From Blautia massiliensis (ex Durand et al. 2017) (GTDB taxonomy: Bacteria; Bacillota; Clostridia; Lachnospirales; Lachnospiraceae), in NCBI RefSeq assembly GCF_001487165.1, contig NZ_LN913006.1:1425293-1489292 (forward strand): DNA of 64,000 nt, in the 5' to 3' direction. Of the stretch, positions 35,274-43,567 are shown piece by piece; within the stretch, counting starts at the first letter, position 1, and every line of letters begins with the position of its first letter. The notes beneath the pieces were generated by a model that saw only the letters and a list, made by a program, of their open reading frames with translations, was not told the DNA's origin and searched no databases. A program made the position numbers and the translations under genes.

Positions 35274-36233
35274 TTAGTTTCCTCTTCCTGTACGGAAATT
35301 AACTGTTTTCTGGATCTGATTATCCATTCCGTAGCTGTAGCTTCCATAAACACCGGTATGCCAGCCCTTAGCCTGTCCTTCCGGGTCATAATGAAGTCCG
35401 TTTATGATCACCCAGCTATGTCTTGTAAAGCCATCCCCGGCTCCATCTCTGGTTCCCGGAACACGACCGCATACCACATATGGATCATATCCGATCTCTC
35501 TTGCCAGTGCGGCAAATGCACAGGCATAGCCATAACAGTTTCCCTTTCCTGTAGCAAGCGTTCTCCACGCAGTCATTCTCCACCAGTCATTCTGATTTAA
35601 ATTCGGATAATAGGCCGATGAATAATAGGTATTATTTATCACATAACTCCAGCACGCCTGTAGCTTCTGGCTTTTGGACATTCCACTTCTTGTAATATTT
35701 TGGACCACGCCTATACAATGCAGCTTCAGACTGCGCATATCATTTTTTACAGCCTGCCCCTTTCCGTTAAACCGGATTCCCTCCAGAGTACGGTTTTTGT
35801 AAAAACGTCCCCAGGAATCCGCATAGTAAAGATTTCTATCCGGAAGGCACAGCCAACCCTTTGAAGGATTTCCATATTTATTTACGTAATAGGAATATTT
35901 TCCTACATTTACGATACGTGACGTCTTTCCGTTCAAAAGGCGTCCTGCAGTATCAAACACATAGATCCTGGAACCGATCTTGTTATGGTAAGTTAACGCA
36001 TAATATTTAGGCCCGAAATAATACCGTTTTCCCTTTACGGTCTTCCATTGGTTTCTGATCTTTCTGCCCTTGGTGTAGTAGTAATATTTTCCTTTTTCTC
36101 TGTAGAGACCGGTTTTCTTCTTTACAGTTGCCGTAGTAGTTGCTGCCTGCGTCTCACAGGTTACGGAAACCGTGCAGATCTGCACCGCAAAAAGCATGAC
36201 CATCGCCATAAAAAACAATTTTAATCTTTTCAT
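35274..36233 (-). CDS. Secreted transglutaminase-like protein with tyrosine-rich repeats
   Basis: A 319-residue protein. Signal peptide at residues 1-30 (KRLKLFFMAMVMLFAVQICT). Residues about 35-150 hold short aromatic repeats resembling cell-wall-binding repeats (KGKYYYYTKGRKIRN, GKRYYFGPKYYA, GKYSYYVNKYGNPSKGW, NLYYADSWGRFY). The C-terminal half is transglutaminase-like with Cys in KGNCYGYACAFAAL, His in RHSWVII and Asp in LHYDPEGQ. It may cross-link or hydrolyse amide bonds on surface proteins or peptidoglycan. Last gene of the six-gene operon. Confidence 0.8.
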   Translation of the reverse strand: MKRLKLFFMAMVMLFAVQICTVSVTCETQAATTTATVKKKTGLYREKGKYYYYTKGRKIRNQWKTVKGKRYYFGPKYYALTYHNKIGSRIYVFDTAGRLLNGKTSRIVNVGKYSYYVNKYGNPSKGWLCLPDRNLYYADSWGRFYKNRTLEGIRFNGKGQAVKNDMRSLKLHCIGVVQNITRSGMSKSQKLQACWSYVINNTYYSSAYYPNLNQNDWWRMTAWRTLATGKGNCYGYACAFAALAREIGYDPYVVCGRVPGTRDGAGDGFTRHSWVIINGLHYDPEGQAKGWHTGVYGSYSYGMDNQIQKTVNFRTGRGN

Positions 36234-36261
36234 ACGTATCTTTCCTTATCGTTCATTCTAA

Positions 36262-37251
36262 TCAATACTCTTCGTATCTCACACTTCCGTCAGAATAGGT
36301 GATCTCATAGTAGCCATGACCACTTCCGTCACAGTCATCATAGGCCTGACGGCTAACTTCGGTAGGTTCTGATGCTGCTGCCTCTGCTGCTGCCTGTGCC
36401 TCTGATGCTGCCTGTGCCTCTGCCGCTGCCTGTGCGTCTGCCGCTGCTTGTGCGTCTGCCGCTGCCTGTGCGTCCGCTGCTGCCTGCGCGTCTGCCGCTG
36501 CCTGCGCGTCTGCTGCTGCCTGTGCCTCTGATGCCGCTTTTGCCTCTGCCACTTTTTTCTCTTCAGCTGCTTTCTGCTCTGCTACCAGCTTGTCGATCTC
36601 ATCTTTATTGGAAGTGAAGTATGTATGTGCCGCATATCCCTTAACACCATCTCCTTCAACCTTCAGCCATCCAGGGCATACACCGGTTACCTTGAACTCG
36701 GTTCCAAGAGATGTTACTTTCAGGGATTTTGATTTTGTATCCGCTTTTTCACGGATATTTACATTGGATTTTGCATAGGTAGTGGCAGCTTCTTCCAGCT
36801 CAGTCTCCTTCGCATCTTCCAGCGCTTCCTGAGATTTTCCTTTTTCATCCGTGTAGGAAATATAAAGGATCTCATACTCATTATAAAAAACAGGTTCTTT
36901 CCAGTCATCCGGTGTCACATTCCGGAAGGTATGCTCTGTACCATCTTTCATGGTGATCACTAGATCCTGACCTGCCGCATCCTTGGAGTCTTTCTTTTTG
37001 CTGTCATCCTCTTTTGCATCCTGAAGCTCTGCGGATTTCACCTCAAGTCCGCTCTGATTTTTTACTGTAAGCTCTCCGATCTGAAAATCCTCTGCGGTCT
37101 CTTTTTCTTCTGCGGAATCTTTATCGCCAGTTTTCTCTGCGGTTTCCTCCTTTGTCGTTGTCTCGTCTGCAAAAGCAGCTGTCGGTGCCCCCAGACACAT
37201 CGCTGCGATCAATGCTGCCCCTAAAAGCACCTGTACTGTTTTTTTTCTCAT
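36262..37251 (-). CDS. Secreted SH3-domain protein with Ala/Gln repeat stalk
   Basis: A 329-residue protein. Signal peptide (VQVLLGAALIAAMCLGAPTA...AFADE), an acidic Lys/Glu-rich stretch to about residue 100, a bacterial SH3 domain about 165-220 (NVNIREKADTKSKSLKVTSL, GWLKVEGDGVKGYA), then a stalk of six-residue repeats (AQAAAD five times, then AQAAAE/AQAASE) encoded by 18-base repeats, and a C-terminal YDDCDGSGHGYYEITYSDGS tail. Likely wall-associated; the helical stalk may space the SH3 module from the C-terminal tag. No enzymatic motif is seen. Confidence 0.75.
   Translation of the reverse strand: MRKKTVQVLLGAALIAAMCLGAPTAAFADETTTKEETAEKTGDKDSAEEKETAEDFQIGELTVKNQSGLEVKSAELQDAKEDDSKKKDSKDAAGQDLVITMKDGTEHTFRNVTPDDWKEPVFYNEYEILYISYTDEKGKSQEALEDAKETELEEAATTYAKSNVNIREKADTKSKSLKVTSLGTEFKVTGVCPGWLKVEGDGVKGYAAHTYFTSNKDEIDKLVAEQKAAEEKKVAEAKAASEAQAAADAQAAADAQAAADAQAAADAQAAADAQAAAEAQAASEAQAAAEAAASEPTEVSRQAYDDCDGSGHGYYEITYSDGSVRYEEY
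36377..36540 (-). repeat. 18-base tandem repeats inside the SH3-protein gene
   Basis: About eight to nine in-frame degenerate units encoding AQAAAD/AQAAAE. The length is a multiple of three, so copy-number changes keep the frame. Confidence 0.8.
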
Positions 37252-37266
37252 TTCTTATATCCTCCT

Positions 37267-38664
37267 TTATAGTGTCAGTCCGCCTATTATACGGGCTGAA
37301 TCTTTGTTGCCTGTAAGAATTTCGATCTGATTTCCGTCTGCTGCAAGAAGTGAACGGTCCAGATATAAGCAAAAACCGCTGCTGTCCGTTTTTCCATCTT
37401 CTGTGGAAACATCCATCGGAAATGCTTCATAAATCTTATCATGGTTCAATCTTATATAAATCCTGCTGTCTGTATCCAGATATTTTTCTTCAATACAACC
37501 TGTGATCTTTTCCAGATTTCCCTGGATCTCGCACTGAACTGCTCCGGCACCGGCAGGAACCGTATCTTCTTCCGTAACATTCACCTGACACTCCGGTCCT
37601 TCCATGATCGGCGGTGACTGTGCCATTTCCGGGAGAAAACGCTCTGCCCGTTCCACGATCACAGTATCTGCATTCTTCTCATCCACTTCACTCATCTGGT
37701 AAGGTACTCCTCTGGAAAAATACGCACTGGAATAAGCATCTGCCATAAACGGAAGCAGTGCATTACCAAAAGAATCACGGAACATGACCAGACTTCCTTC
37801 CTTCACAGGATTTACCGTTGTGATCTTCGGATCAAAATTACTTCCCACTTCTCCCACATAGGCAAATGTTGTCTGTCTGTCATAATAAACTTCCTCTTCC
37901 GGTGTCGTTGCAAGAGGATACAGCATCTCATCCAGATCTCCTGTGAAATCTGTTTTTATAGTATAGGGTTCCTTCTTATAGGAAACATGCTCCTTTTTCA
38001 GAGAAGACAGCAATGTTTCCGCCGCAACTGCAGCACCCTTGTTGTTCCAGTGTGAATCTCTTTTGTGATAAAGAACTTCTTTCTCTTCTGAAAGAGTCTC
38101 ATACAGATCTCCGTAAGAAACCTGTTCCTGTCTGAGATATTTCTGAAGATTAACAAGGTTTTTGTCCGATGATACCTTCAGGCTGTCATAGTACGGCATG
38201 TTCTCTCCATAGAGTGAGTTTTTATTAGGTGCCACAGTAAAAAGAAACTGCACGCCTTTTTCATTCAATGTCTCCTGCATCATGGCCAGTGTATGTGCAA
38301 TATTAAAAAGGCTTCTCTCGGAAAGAAGCTCCTCTCCAAGATAATCCTCCAGCGAATCCTTATAATAAAGCCAGTTATCGGTTCCCTGGATCACACCATC
38401 TGCAGTAGATACTCCGAAAATCTTCCCGTTCAGAAGAGCATTTGCCGTTACCAGCTCATTTCGAAACGCAAAATGTTCCTGAAAATATTCGCCTGCTTCC
38501 GGCAGCCAACGGGTATTGATCTCGTTTTCTTTTTTCAGTTCAGGAAACTCAGCCAGTCTTCGGTTTTCAGACGATGCTTCCTGCTTTGTCACCGCCATCC
38601 CCAGAGATGGCACAAGACAAGCTGCAAAAAATGCAGTAATATAAAGCACCTGCAATTTTTTCAT
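37267..38664 (-). CDS. DHHW/AlgJ-AlgX-like polysaccharide O-acetylation protein
   Basis: A 465-residue protein with one N-terminal membrane or signal segment (LQVLYITAFFAACLVPSLGM) and an extracellular SGNH-like domain. ENRRLAEFPELKKENEINTR and FQEHFAFRNELVTANALLNG are typical of the family; KRDSHWNNKGAAVAAE gives the catalytic Asp-x-His, and MFRDSFGNALLPFM the nucleophilic Ser region. Such proteins take acetyl groups passed by an MBOAT partner and place them on a surface glycan. The MBOAT gene is directly upstream (15 bases). The acceptor polymer is not known. Confidence 0.85.
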   Translation of the reverse strand: MKKLQVLYITAFFAACLVPSLGMAVTKQEASSENRRLAEFPELKKENEINTRWLPEAGEYFQEHFAFRNELVTANALLNGKIFGVSTADGVIQGTDNWLYYKDSLEDYLGEELLSERSLFNIAHTLAMMQETLNEKGVQFLFTVAPNKNSLYGENMPYYDSLKVSSDKNLVNLQKYLRQEQVSYGDLYETLSEEKEVLYHKRDSHWNNKGAAVAAETLLSSLKKEHVSYKKEPYTIKTDFTGDLDEMLYPLATTPEEEVYYDRQTTFAYVGEVGSNFDPKITTVNPVKEGSLVMFRDSFGNALLPFMADAYSSAYFSRGVPYQMSEVDEKNADTVIVERAERFLPEMAQSPPIMEGPECQVNVTEEDTVPAGAGAVQCEIQGNLEKITGCIEEKYLDTDSRIYIRLNHDKIYEAFPMDVSTEDGKTDSSGFCLYLDRSLLAADGNQIEILTGNKDSARIIGGLTL

Positions 38665-38679
38665 GTTTTCTGCCTCCTC

Positions 38680-40074
38680 TTAAAATCGAAAATAGATGAA
38701 CGGATTATAGGTTCCGCCGGCAAGGCTCAATACACAAAGCGCAAAACCAGCCAGACTTAATACATAGGTAAAGCCTTCATACCATTTATACTTTTTCAGC
38801 ATGCTGTTTACCGGAACTGCTGCGACCAGTGCCGCTGCCAGCGTTACAAGATATACCGGTGTCAGCTGCTGCAGTGTAAGGCTCATTGCGGAAGCCTTCC
38901 ATCCAAAATCCGTAAACATTTCTCTGATCCAGAAGCATCCCTGCTTCATAGTGTCCGCACGGAAAAACACAAAGCCAACACAAACTACCAGAAGTGCATA
39001 GACATGCTGAAAAAAGCTCTTGAGTTTTCCGTCCTTTTTCCCGATAAATGGGATATACTCTTCCAGCATCAGGAAAAAGCCATGATAAATTCCCCAGAAC
39101 AGAAAATTAAAGGAGGCACCATGCCAGATACCTGTACACACAAAAACGATCATTTTATTGACCACTGTACGGAATTTCCCTCTGCGGTTTCCCCCTAACG
39201 GAATATACAGATATTCCTTAAACCATCCTGAAAGAGACATATGCCATCTTCTCCAGAATTCACGGATACTGGCAGAAATATAAGGATAATCAAAATTCTC
39301 ATGGAAATGAAATCCAAACATCATTCCGAGTCCCAGCGCCATATCACTGTAGCCGCTGAAATCAAAATAGATCTGCAGCATATAGGAAACTGCGCCCAGC
39401 CAAGCACCCGGACCGGTGATTCCGGTTGCTGCCGCACCAAAGAGATTATCCGCCACAAGTCCCATTGTATTGGCGATAAGAACCTTTTTGCTCAAACCTG
39501 CAATGAAACGCCGGATTCCTTTTCCGATTTCCTCTGGCGTCTGCTTACGATTATTGATCTCCGCCTCCACATCATGATACTTGACGATAGGTCCCGCGAT
39601 CAGCTGTGGGAAAAATGAGATATACAGAAGCACCTTTCCGAAATTCTTCTGAACCGAAGCATCTCCCCGATAAACATCGATCACGTAGGAAAGTGCCTGA
39701 AAAGTAAAAAACGATATTCCGATCGGCATCCGGACCTGCGGAACCGGAATTCCGGCACCGGTAACAGAATTAAATGTCTCCACCAGAAATCCGGAATATT
39801 TAAAGATCACAAGAAGACCGAGATTTATCACCACAGCCAATGTCATTGTGAGCTTACGGATCTTCGGACATTCCCCTGTCAGGCGCGCTAAAATATAGTT
39901 GCCCGCCGATGAAGCAACCAGTAATATTACATAAATCGGTTCTCCGTATGCATAAAAGACCAGACTTGCCACTACAAGCAAAAAATTTTTGGCCCGCATC
40001 CCAGGTAAAAGGAGATGCAGACAAAAAGCAGCCGGAAGAAATACACACAGAAATACCATTGAACTGAAAACCAT
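38680..40074 (-). CDS. MBOAT family O-acyltransferase (AlgI-like)
   Basis: A 464-residue polytopic membrane protein, about ten or more helices. FSSMVFLCVFLPAAFCLHLL start, RMPIGISFFTFQALSYVIDVYRG-type segment, FDYPYISASIREFWRRWHMSLSGWFKEYLYIPLGGNRRGK-type region (positions about 39180-39310) and the catalytic His in GIWHGASFNFLFWG. It moves acyl (usually acetyl) groups across the membrane for O-acetylation of an exopolysaccharide or wall polymer. Works with the AlgJ-like protein encoded next. D-alanylation (DltB) is unlikely, since no dlt genes are present. Confidence 0.9.
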   Translation of the reverse strand: MVFSSMVFLCVFLPAAFCLHLLLPGMRAKNFLLVVASLVFYAYGEPIYVILLVASSAGNYILARLTGECPKIRKLTMTLAVVINLGLLVIFKYSGFLVETFNSVTGAGIPVPQVRMPIGISFFTFQALSYVIDVYRGDASVQKNFGKVLLYISFFPQLIAGPIVKYHDVEAEINNRKQTPEEIGKGIRRFIAGLSKKVLIANTMGLVADNLFGAAATGITGPGAWLGAVSYMLQIYFDFSGYSDMALGLGMMFGFHFHENFDYPYISASIREFWRRWHMSLSGWFKEYLYIPLGGNRRGKFRTVVNKMIVFVCTGIWHGASFNFLFWGIYHGFFLMLEEYIPFIGKKDGKLKSFFQHVYALLVVCVGFVFFRADTMKQGCFWIREMFTDFGWKASAMSLTLQQLTPVYLVTLAAALVAAVPVNSMLKKYKWYEGFTYVLSLAGFALCVLSLAGGTYNPFIYFRF

Positions 40075-40104
40075 AATTATATTTATTTATCGGTCTGGCG
40101 AATC

Positions 40105-40767
40105 TTATTTGCTGATCACGTCCAGTACGATTTCCTTCCCTTTTTTGTCTTTGTATGTATTGACCCAGAATCTTGTGTATTCCAACAGATATTCCTGTCC
40201 GTCACCATAACAGCCATCTGTCTTTCTGGTACGAAGAGGTCTGCCAAGGGCTTTCCGCAGTGCTGCAGAACTCTTTTCTCTTACAAATGCTTTCCTTAAT
40301 CTTGAAGATGTTCTGGCATCGTATACACCGGTTTTTGTATTAAAAGCATAAAATCCGGCTCTGGACTGTCCATATGCGGAATAATAAACTCCTTTTACCA
40401 TCTGTGCATACCGGTTAAATCCATAGTATTTCCCGCCGATCTTTTTTACAAGGAGATAGTTCTCCCCGAAGAATGTTCCACCTTTATATGCCTTTCCGGT
40501 GTTGGAAAAATAGTATCTGTATGTCATTTTTTTGCCGGTAGTCTTATTAGCGACAGTCACGGTTTTCCATGTATTCTTTACTTTTTTTCCCTTCACATAA
40601 TAGTAGTATTGTCCGCCCTCTTTTTTGAGACCGTTTTTTACCTTGGCTGCCTTGGCTGTAGATGCTGCCTGTACAGTCTGAACCTCAATAAGCGGTTCAG
40701 CTGCCGGCATCTGGAGCATCATCAGACAAAGTACTGCTGCCAGGATCTTCTTTGTCCACTTTTTCAT
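40105..40767 (-). CDS. Secreted protein with tyrosine-rich wall-binding-like repeat, function unknown
   Basis: A 220-residue protein with a signal peptide (KKILAAVLCLMMLQMPAAEP). Residues about 45-65 (KKEGGQYYYYVKGKKVKN) are almost identical to the repeat in the next upstream protein. More aromatic repeats follow (YRYYFSNTGKAYKGG, GKYYGFNRYAQMVKGVYY), and the C-terminal part (AALRKALGRPLRTRKTDGCYGDGQEY) matches no enzyme known to me. Lies between the transglutaminase-like gene and algI. Confidence 0.7.
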   Translation of the reverse strand: MKKWTKKILAAVLCLMMLQMPAAEPLIEVQTVQAASTAKAAKVKNGLKKEGGQYYYYVKGKKVKNTWKTVTVANKTTGKKMTYRYYFSNTGKAYKGGTFFGENYLLVKKIGGKYYGFNRYAQMVKGVYYSAYGQSRAGFYAFNTKTGVYDARTSSRLRKAFVREKSSAALRKALGRPLRTRKTDGCYGDGQEYLLEYTRFWVNTYKDKKGKEIVLDVISK

Positions 40768-40783
40768 GATCTGCTCCTGTTCT

Positions 40784-41614
40784 TTAGAGAACGATATCTT
40801 CTCTTCCTTCAGTTTTATAGTATTTTTTCATGGATGAAGATTTCTGCATATAATATTTAACATCTTTTCTGGATTTGTTTCCTGCTGCATTTGCATCAAA
40901 TGTATACCAGGTATTTCCAATCTTGATCTCTGTCCATCCATGTGGCTGCCATTTATTTTTATTAAATACATTACTTTTTCCCCAGCATACACGGACCGGA
41001 AGTCCTGTTGCACGTTTAGCCTGTACTGCAAAGGCTGATGCAACACCGTAGCAGTTTCCTTTTTCCATTCCCATGGTCAGATATGCAAACATCTGGCTTT
41101 TACCTTTTGTAAACTGCAAAGGTTTTCCGTCAAAGCCCTTCATTCTCATATATCCGTATTTTTTGGAACAGTTAAACAATTTCTGAAGAGCCGTTTTTTT
41201 CTGCGCAGTTGTAGTCAGACTTGCAGAAATCTTCTGGCTGCGAAGCACTGAATCTGTCATCTTGATCAGTTCTGCATTTGCTTTTTTGGATTTCCCAGTG
41301 TATTTTCCGTTGGAAGCAAACTGCATGGTTTTGTAGGTATTTCCGGATTTTACTGTATACCATCCGGTCTTTCTTGCACCATTCGAGCCTAAATAATATA
41401 TCGCACCATTGATCTTTTTTAATTTGTTGGTAACTTTTTTACCTTTGATGTAGTAATAATACTGACCGCCCTCTTTTTTCCAGCCATTTTTAACAGCTGC
41501 TTTTGCGGTTGTTGTGGTTGCTGTTGTTGCCGCCTGCGCACACACTGTGCCAAATGTCAGGCAAAACAGCATTGTGATCATAAGAACAAGCTGTGCGAAT
41601 CTTCTCTTTTTCAT
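40784..41614 (-). CDS. Secreted transglutaminase-like protein with tyrosine-rich repeat
   Basis: A 276-residue protein. Signal peptide (KKRRFAQLVLMITMLFCLTF...AQA), a repeat NGWKKEGGQYYYYIKGKK near residues 40-57, GAIYYLGSNGARKTGWYTV, then a transglutaminase-like fold with Cys in KGNCYGVASAFAVQAK, His in QPHGWTEIKIG and Asp in WYTFDANAAG. ATG at 41614 is chosen (AGGAGG upstream) over 41647. First gene of the surface operon, with promoter at 41659-41687. Probably acts on wall or surface proteins, either as protease or cross-linker; the chemistry cannot be told from the motifs. Confidence 0.8.
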   Translation of the reverse strand: MKKRRFAQLVLMITMLFCLTFGTVCAQAATTATTTTAKAAVKNGWKKEGGQYYYYIKGKKVTNKLKKINGAIYYLGSNGARKTGWYTVKSGNTYKTMQFASNGKYTGKSKKANAELIKMTDSVLRSQKISASLTTTAQKKTALQKLFNCSKKYGYMRMKGFDGKPLQFTKGKSQMFAYLTMGMEKGNCYGVASAFAVQAKRATGLPVRVCWGKSNVFNKNKWQPHGWTEIKIGNTWYTFDANAAGNKSRKDVKYYMQKSSSMKKYYKTEGREDIVL

Positions 41615-41658
41615 GGTTTCTTTTCCTCCTGTTTTAAAAATCTTCATACCCGGTGATA

Positions 41659-41687
41659 ATTATAGCATTGCTCTGATTTTCTTGCAA
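41659..41687 (-). promoter_or_regulatory. Promoter of the surface operon
   Basis: TTGCAA (41682-41687), 17-base spacer, TATAAT (41659-41664), minus strand, 45 bases before the first ATG. Confidence 0.8.
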
Positions 41688-41688
41688 T

Positions 41689-41709
41689 ATAATGTATAAA
41701 ATACATTAT
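41689..41709. promoter_or_regulatory. 21-base palindrome, possible operator
   Basis: ATAATGTAT, AAA, ATACATTAT: perfect 9-base arms just upstream of the surface-operon -35 box and 45 bases before the start codon of the divergent small gene. The dyad fits a dimeric repressor or activator site; the protein is unknown. Confidence 0.5.
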
Positions 41710-41754
41710 CTCCTCCAATACTTAACATATCTGAAAAATAAAGGAGGTTTTTCT

Positions 41755-41916
41755 ATGCTTCTCTTTTTTCTTGTATTCTTCGGACTCCAGATCTTTGTTC
41801 TTTTCTGCTGTGCCGCTGCAGGAAATGACGCCGCTTCCCAGGAACTATCTGACCAGGAACAGCTTCAGTTTATCGCAGAATGGAAAAAACAACATCAAAA
41901 AAAGGACGTCTGCTGA
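41755..41916 (+). CDS. 53-residue single-pass membrane peptide
   Basis: ATG at 41755 follows AAAGGAGG, a near-perfect ribosome site. The peptide opens LLFFLVFFGLQIFVLFCCAA, one membrane helix, then a charged tail ending AEWKKQHQKKDVC. It does not match a family I know. It is divergent from the surface operon, with the 21-base palindrome between them, and ends in a strong terminator, so it looks like a real small gene. A role near the envelope is a guess from location only. Confidence 0.65.
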   Translation: MLLFFLVFFGLQIFVLFCCAAAGNDAASQELSDQEQLQFIAEWKKQHQKKDVC

Positions 41917-41934
41917 AGAACGTCCTTTTTGCTT
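41900..41934. terminator. Bidirectional terminator between the small gene and spoIVA
   Basis: AAAAGGACGT(C)...ACGTCCTTTTT hairpin overlapping the small gene stop, A and T tracts on both sides. Confidence 0.85.
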
Positions 41935-41952
41935 TGCAATTCTATTCTCCAT

Positions 41953-43422
41953 TCATATGATGATACACACCAGTCCGCCTTTGCTGTCATTTACGATCTT
42001 CTTCATAGTATCCTGAAGCTTCACCTGACTTTCTTCGCTGATCATGGCCAGCTTGTTCCGGATTCCGTCTTCCACCAGCTGCTGGATGGATTTTCCGAAA
42101 ATATTGGTCTCCCAGATACTTTCCCCTCGCTCCGGGCTTTCTCTGATATACTTTATCAGGTCCTCCGCCTGCTGTTCTGTACCAACGATCGGAGCGATCT
42201 CCGTTTCGATTCCCGCCCGGATCATATGAATGGACGGACTTTTTGACCGGATCTTTACTCCGAATTTATTTCCCTGACGGATCACCTCTGGTTCCTCAAT
42301 AGTGATCTCGGAAAGCTCAGGCACCACAACCCCATACCCTGTTCCTTTTACCGCTTCCAGGGCAGCCTGGACTTTTACAAATTGTTCCTTCATACCGGCA
42401 AGCTCTTTTATGGTCTGGATCAGTTCATATTCGCTTTCCATGGATATCCCGCTCATTTCACTGAGCATCTGATAATAATAAATGTCTTTTACTGCGATCC
42501 GGATACGGACTTTTCCATCGGAAAGACTGACCTGCTCAAGCAATGTATCTTCCACATATGGACTTTCCAGATATACTGATTCTCTGCTTACATCACGCAC
42601 ATGAGTAAGTCTGGTCATCTTTTCCCGAATCTCATTTAACAGAGCCGCCTTTACCTCATGTTCCGGAGAAAGCATCTCCACCCATCTGGGAACAAAAAGC
42701 TCTATCTCACTGACCGGGAATTCATAAAGGATCTTCTCCAGGATTCTGGTCACATCCTCTTTTCGAAGCTGTTCACAGTTGACTGCCAGAACGGATACTC
42801 CAAATTTCTCTTCCAGATGTTTTACAGTTTTTCCGGTTTCCTCACTGTAGGGAGTCTGGGAGTTTACTAGGATCAGAAAGGGTTTTCCCTGGACTTTCAG
42901 CTCTTTTATGGTCTGTTCCTCTGCCGGGATAAAATTTTCTCTGGGAATCTCCCCGAAACTTCCGTCTGTTGTGACTACAATCCCGATGGTGGAATGCTGG
43001 CTGATCACTTTTTCCGTCCCAATCCGGGCCGCATCATGAAACGGGATCGCTTTTTCCTGCCATGGTGTTTTGACCATCCGCTCCCTGCCTTCTTCCACAT
43101 TTCCGGATGCATCTTTTACCAGAAAGCCTACACAGTCAATGAGTTTTACCCGGATTTTCTGGTTTTCCCCTATGGATACTTCCACTGCTTCTTTTGGAAT
43201 AAATTTGGGTTCTACGGTGGTGATCATTTTTCCGGCACCGCTTAATGGCAGTTCATCCTGAAGTTCTGCTCTTTTTCCCTCGCTGATCGATGGCAGTGCT
43301 ATCAGCTCCATAAATCTCCGGATGAATGTGGATTTTCCTGTACGGACCGGTCCCACAACCCCTATGTAGATATCCCCGCCCGTCCGCGCCTGGATATCAC
43401 GGTAAACCTGAAAGTTTTCCAT
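41953..43422 (-). CDS. spoIVA: Stage IV sporulation protein A
   Basis: A 489-residue ATPase that polymerises on the forespore surface as the base of the spore coat. Opens MENFQVYRDIQARTGGDIYI; Walker A GPVRTGKST near residue 25; LIDCVGFLVKDASG (Walker B/switch region), TTDGSFGEIPRENFIPAEE, and the C-terminal SIWETNIFGKSIQQLVEDGI region. Standard length. Its leader holds a SigE-like promoter and a long inverted repeat that includes the ribosome site. Direct evidence that the organism belongs to a spore-forming lineage. Confidence 0.96.
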   Translation of the reverse strand: MENFQVYRDIQARTGGDIYIGVVGPVRTGKSTFIRRFMELIALPSISEGKRAELQDELPLSGAGKMITTVEPKFIPKEAVEVSIGENQKIRVKLIDCVGFLVKDASGNVEEGRERMVKTPWQEKAIPFHDAARIGTEKVISQHSTIGIVVTTDGSFGEIPRENFIPAEEQTIKELKVQGKPFLILVNSQTPYSEETGKTVKHLEEKFGVSVLAVNCEQLRKEDVTRILEKILYEFPVSEIELFVPRWVEMLSPEHEVKAALLNEIREKMTRLTHVRDVSRESVYLESPYVEDTLLEQVSLSDGKVRIRIAVKDIYYYQMLSEMSGISMESEYELIQTIKELAGMKEQFVKVQAALEAVKGTGYGVVVPELSEITIEEPEVIRQGNKFGVKIRSKSPSIHMIRAGIETEIAPIVGTEQQAEDLIKYIRESPERGESIWETNIFGKSIQQLVEDGIRNKLAMISEESQVKLQDTMKKIVNDSKGGLVCIII

Positions 43423-43427
43423 ATAAA

Positions 43428-43518
43428 AAAGCCTCCCTGCATATACTGGCCTGTAAGTTCCGGGAAACGTCTTAAAAAAGACAGTTCCCGCATACCACAG
43501 TATATGCCCGGAAGGCTT
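43428..43518 (-). promoter_or_regulatory. Long inverted repeat in the spoIVA leader
   Basis: Plus-strand arms AAGCCTCC..GCATATACTG (43429-43448) and CAGTATATGC..GGAAGGCTT (43498-43518) flank an inner hairpin (GGGAA..GTCTT with AAGAC..TTCCC). On the transcript the downstream arm contains the GGGAGG ribosome site and is followed by TTTTTT and the spoIVA ATG, so the fold can act as terminator or as ribosome-site block. Confidence 0.8.
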
Positions 43519-43527
43519 CTTATATGC
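43499..43527 (-). promoter_or_regulatory. SigE-like promoter of spoIVA
   Basis: GCATATA (43521-43527), 14-base spacer, CATATACT (43499-43506) on the minus strand. The -10 fits the SigE pattern CATAHAHT fully and the -35 differs from KMATATT at one base. In B. subtilis spoIVA is SigE-controlled. Confidence 0.7.
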
Positions 43528-43567
43528 TACTGTTCACCGGGAACAGCAGCTCTTTGTATTCCTCATA

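Noticed and set aside
36377..36540. Regular 18-base repeats considered as CRISPR or minisatellite
   Set aside because: Units lack spacers and are in frame within a secreted protein gene, coding for an Ala/Gln stalk.
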